Positions 51,300 through 64,000 of a DNA stretch of 64,000 nucleotides are shown here, in pieces. The translations under genes and the position numbers were made by a program. The first letter of the stretch is position 1. Each line of letters begins with the position of its first letter. The notes beneath the pieces are model-generated. The model ran no database searches. It was not told where the DNA came from and was given only the letters and a program-made list of their open reading frames with translations. Source of the DNA: Gadus chalcogrammus (lineage: Eukaryota; Chordata; Actinopteri; Gadiformes; Gadidae); NCBI RefSeq assembly GCF_026213295.1, contig NC_079425.1, forward strand, positions 7,354,911 to 7,418,910. The letters are read 5' to 3'.

Positions 51300-52324
51300 C
51301 AGAAAGGTCCCTGGCTGTTTGACCCTTTGACACCGCACCCTTCTCACAGAGACAGGACCTTCACGAATATAAAAAAAAAACTAAATCAAAACCAATTGAT
51401 CAACAGGAAATTCGTCGCTCCCATCTCGTGCCTTGCGTGTAAATGAATGCGTTCCCTGCTGGACAGTCGGCCACCTCGGTGACTCTGTGGGAAAACGAAA
51501 GAGCTCTGTGCACGGTGAGTCCCTTTCTCTCTTTTTCACGCCAGCAGCAGCAAACGTCAACTTAAAAACTCAATAAAACCACGAGCACATATCAGCTAAA
51601 TCACAAACCCAGGAGAGAGAGTCTGTCCGAGCGGAGAAGAAAGTAAAAGCCCCCTGGTGGGGAATATCGGTCATTAAAATACATGTTGAAAGAGGAACAT
51701 AATTGCTTGGTGGAATCGTATGAAGAATATGAAATGACAGAAACGTGAAAAAAAAAATGCTGAAAGTCGGAATGAATCAAAAGTAAAAGCGTTCAAACGA
51801 GCTTCCGTCTCTCTCACTCTCACCAGCATTGATTTTGTTTGTTTGTTGTTTGTGTTTCCCTTGATTGGGTGACCGTCGAGAATAACCTTTAGGTACGTGG
51901 TTTAGATGGAAAGCATATCCCATACAACCTTCATCACCACCACCACCACCACCATCGTCATCGTCGTCCATCCTCTGAACATACACAATTCTTGCCTCCC
52001 CCCCCCCCTCCCCCCCCCGCGACCCCTGACCTGCACACCCGGCTCCCAGTGAGGGGCAGGGGTCGTTGAACGAGAAAGATAAGGAAAAGGAAGATTGTCC
52101 GTTTATCCGTCTGCGGTCTCTCTGCACGTCTCTACATCCACTTCCTCCTCCTCCTCCTCCTCCTCCTCCTCCTCCTCTCTTCCCTCCGCGTCGCGCCTCT
52201 CCCCTTCCGCTGTTGTATACCCGGAAGTCCGTCACAAGGCCACCATCCGTAGCATTCCCCCCCCCCCCCCCCCCCCCCCCACCACCGGCCCCTAGGTGGG
52301 AGTGGGCGTGGGGGTGGGTGGGGT
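47115..52324. other. smyd2 upstream DNA and probable galnt2 3'UTR
   Basis: No coding region recognised. Near the smyd2 start, inverted CCAAT (ATTGG at about 47298) and GC-rich motifs at 47.2-47.35 kb are plausible promoter elements. The stretch 47.75-51.2 kb is AT-rich and could be a long galnt2 3'UTR; TTTATT near 47770 is AATAAA on the minus strand. An (AC)n tract is at 51240-51298. Transcript limits cannot be read from sequence alone. Confidence 0.4.
52258..52280. repeat. Poly(C) run after the galnt2 stop
   Basis: About 23 C residues in the galnt2 3'UTR (poly-G in the mRNA), followed further out by (CCT)n at 52141-52178. Confidence 0.9.
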
Positions 52325-63763
<11,439 letters not shown>

Positions 63764-63768
63764 CTGCA

Positions 63769-63894
<126 letters not shown>

Positions 63895-64000
63895 AAGTTG
63901 GTTGTAAACTGTTGGTATATATAGAAATGAGGGGCCAATGATGAAACAACCTATTTAGATGCAATACTAGAGCAATGCTGATGCAGAAATATGAAATATA

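Overview
This window looks like vertebrate, almost certainly teleost, genomic DNA. Its genes are interrupted by many GT-AG introns, and their protein matches are to vertebrate-specific families. Intergenic and intronic DNA is packed with long (AC)n, (CT)n and (GAAA)n microsatellites, minisatellites, tRNA-derived SINE fragments and small hAT-type elements. The extreme dinucleotide-repeat density would fit a cod-like fish (Gadiformes), but that is only an impression.

Layout. (1) 1155-3563, + strand: the last three coding exons of kcnk2 (TREK-1 two-pore K+ channel); its 5' part lies before the window. (2) 3564-8807: kcnk2 3' flank and the probable cenpf 3'UTR, with no gene recognised. (3) 8808-30233, - strand: a complete cenpf (centromere protein F / mitosin) gene. 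I resolved 41 coding exons that join in one open frame of about 3144 codons, from the MSWAVEEWK start to a C-terminal CQVQ prenylation box. Its probable promoter and a non-coding first exon lie at about 30.75-30.94 kb. (4) 31-36.5 kb: gene-free, with an LTR-like repeat, CTCF-like motifs and an (AC)n tract. (5) 36520-47114, - strand: a complete smyd2 (SET/MYND lysine methyltransferase) gene, 12 exons and 437 codons. (6) 47.1-52.3 kb: smyd2 upstream DNA and probable galnt2 3'UTR. (7) 52325-63763, - strand: galnt2 (polypeptide GalNAc-transferase 2), 14 exons covering everything from just after the stem to the stop; the first exons lie beyond the right edge.

smyd2, cenpf and kcnk2 are linked in the same order on human 1q41, so this is an old syntenic block. 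It seems rearranged here: ptpn14 is not between cenpf and smyd2, kcnk2 points towards cenpf, and galnt2 lies next to smyd2. The four genes act in unrelated processes (K+ leak current, kinetochore/mitosis, protein lysine methylation, Golgi O-glycosylation). Their neighbourhood reflects ancestry, not an operon-like unit.

The most unusual feature is a tandem duplication of about 2 kb inside cenpf (16142-18279 and 18748-20786). It duplicates five consecutive exons in frame and adds a second coiled-coil module. Flanking introns and small exons are almost identical, but the centre of the long exon differs strongly between copies. A second pattern is that long microsatellites sit within a few bases of several splice acceptors in all four genes. 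Two copies of one hAT-like MITE with target-site duplications lie in smyd2 introns.
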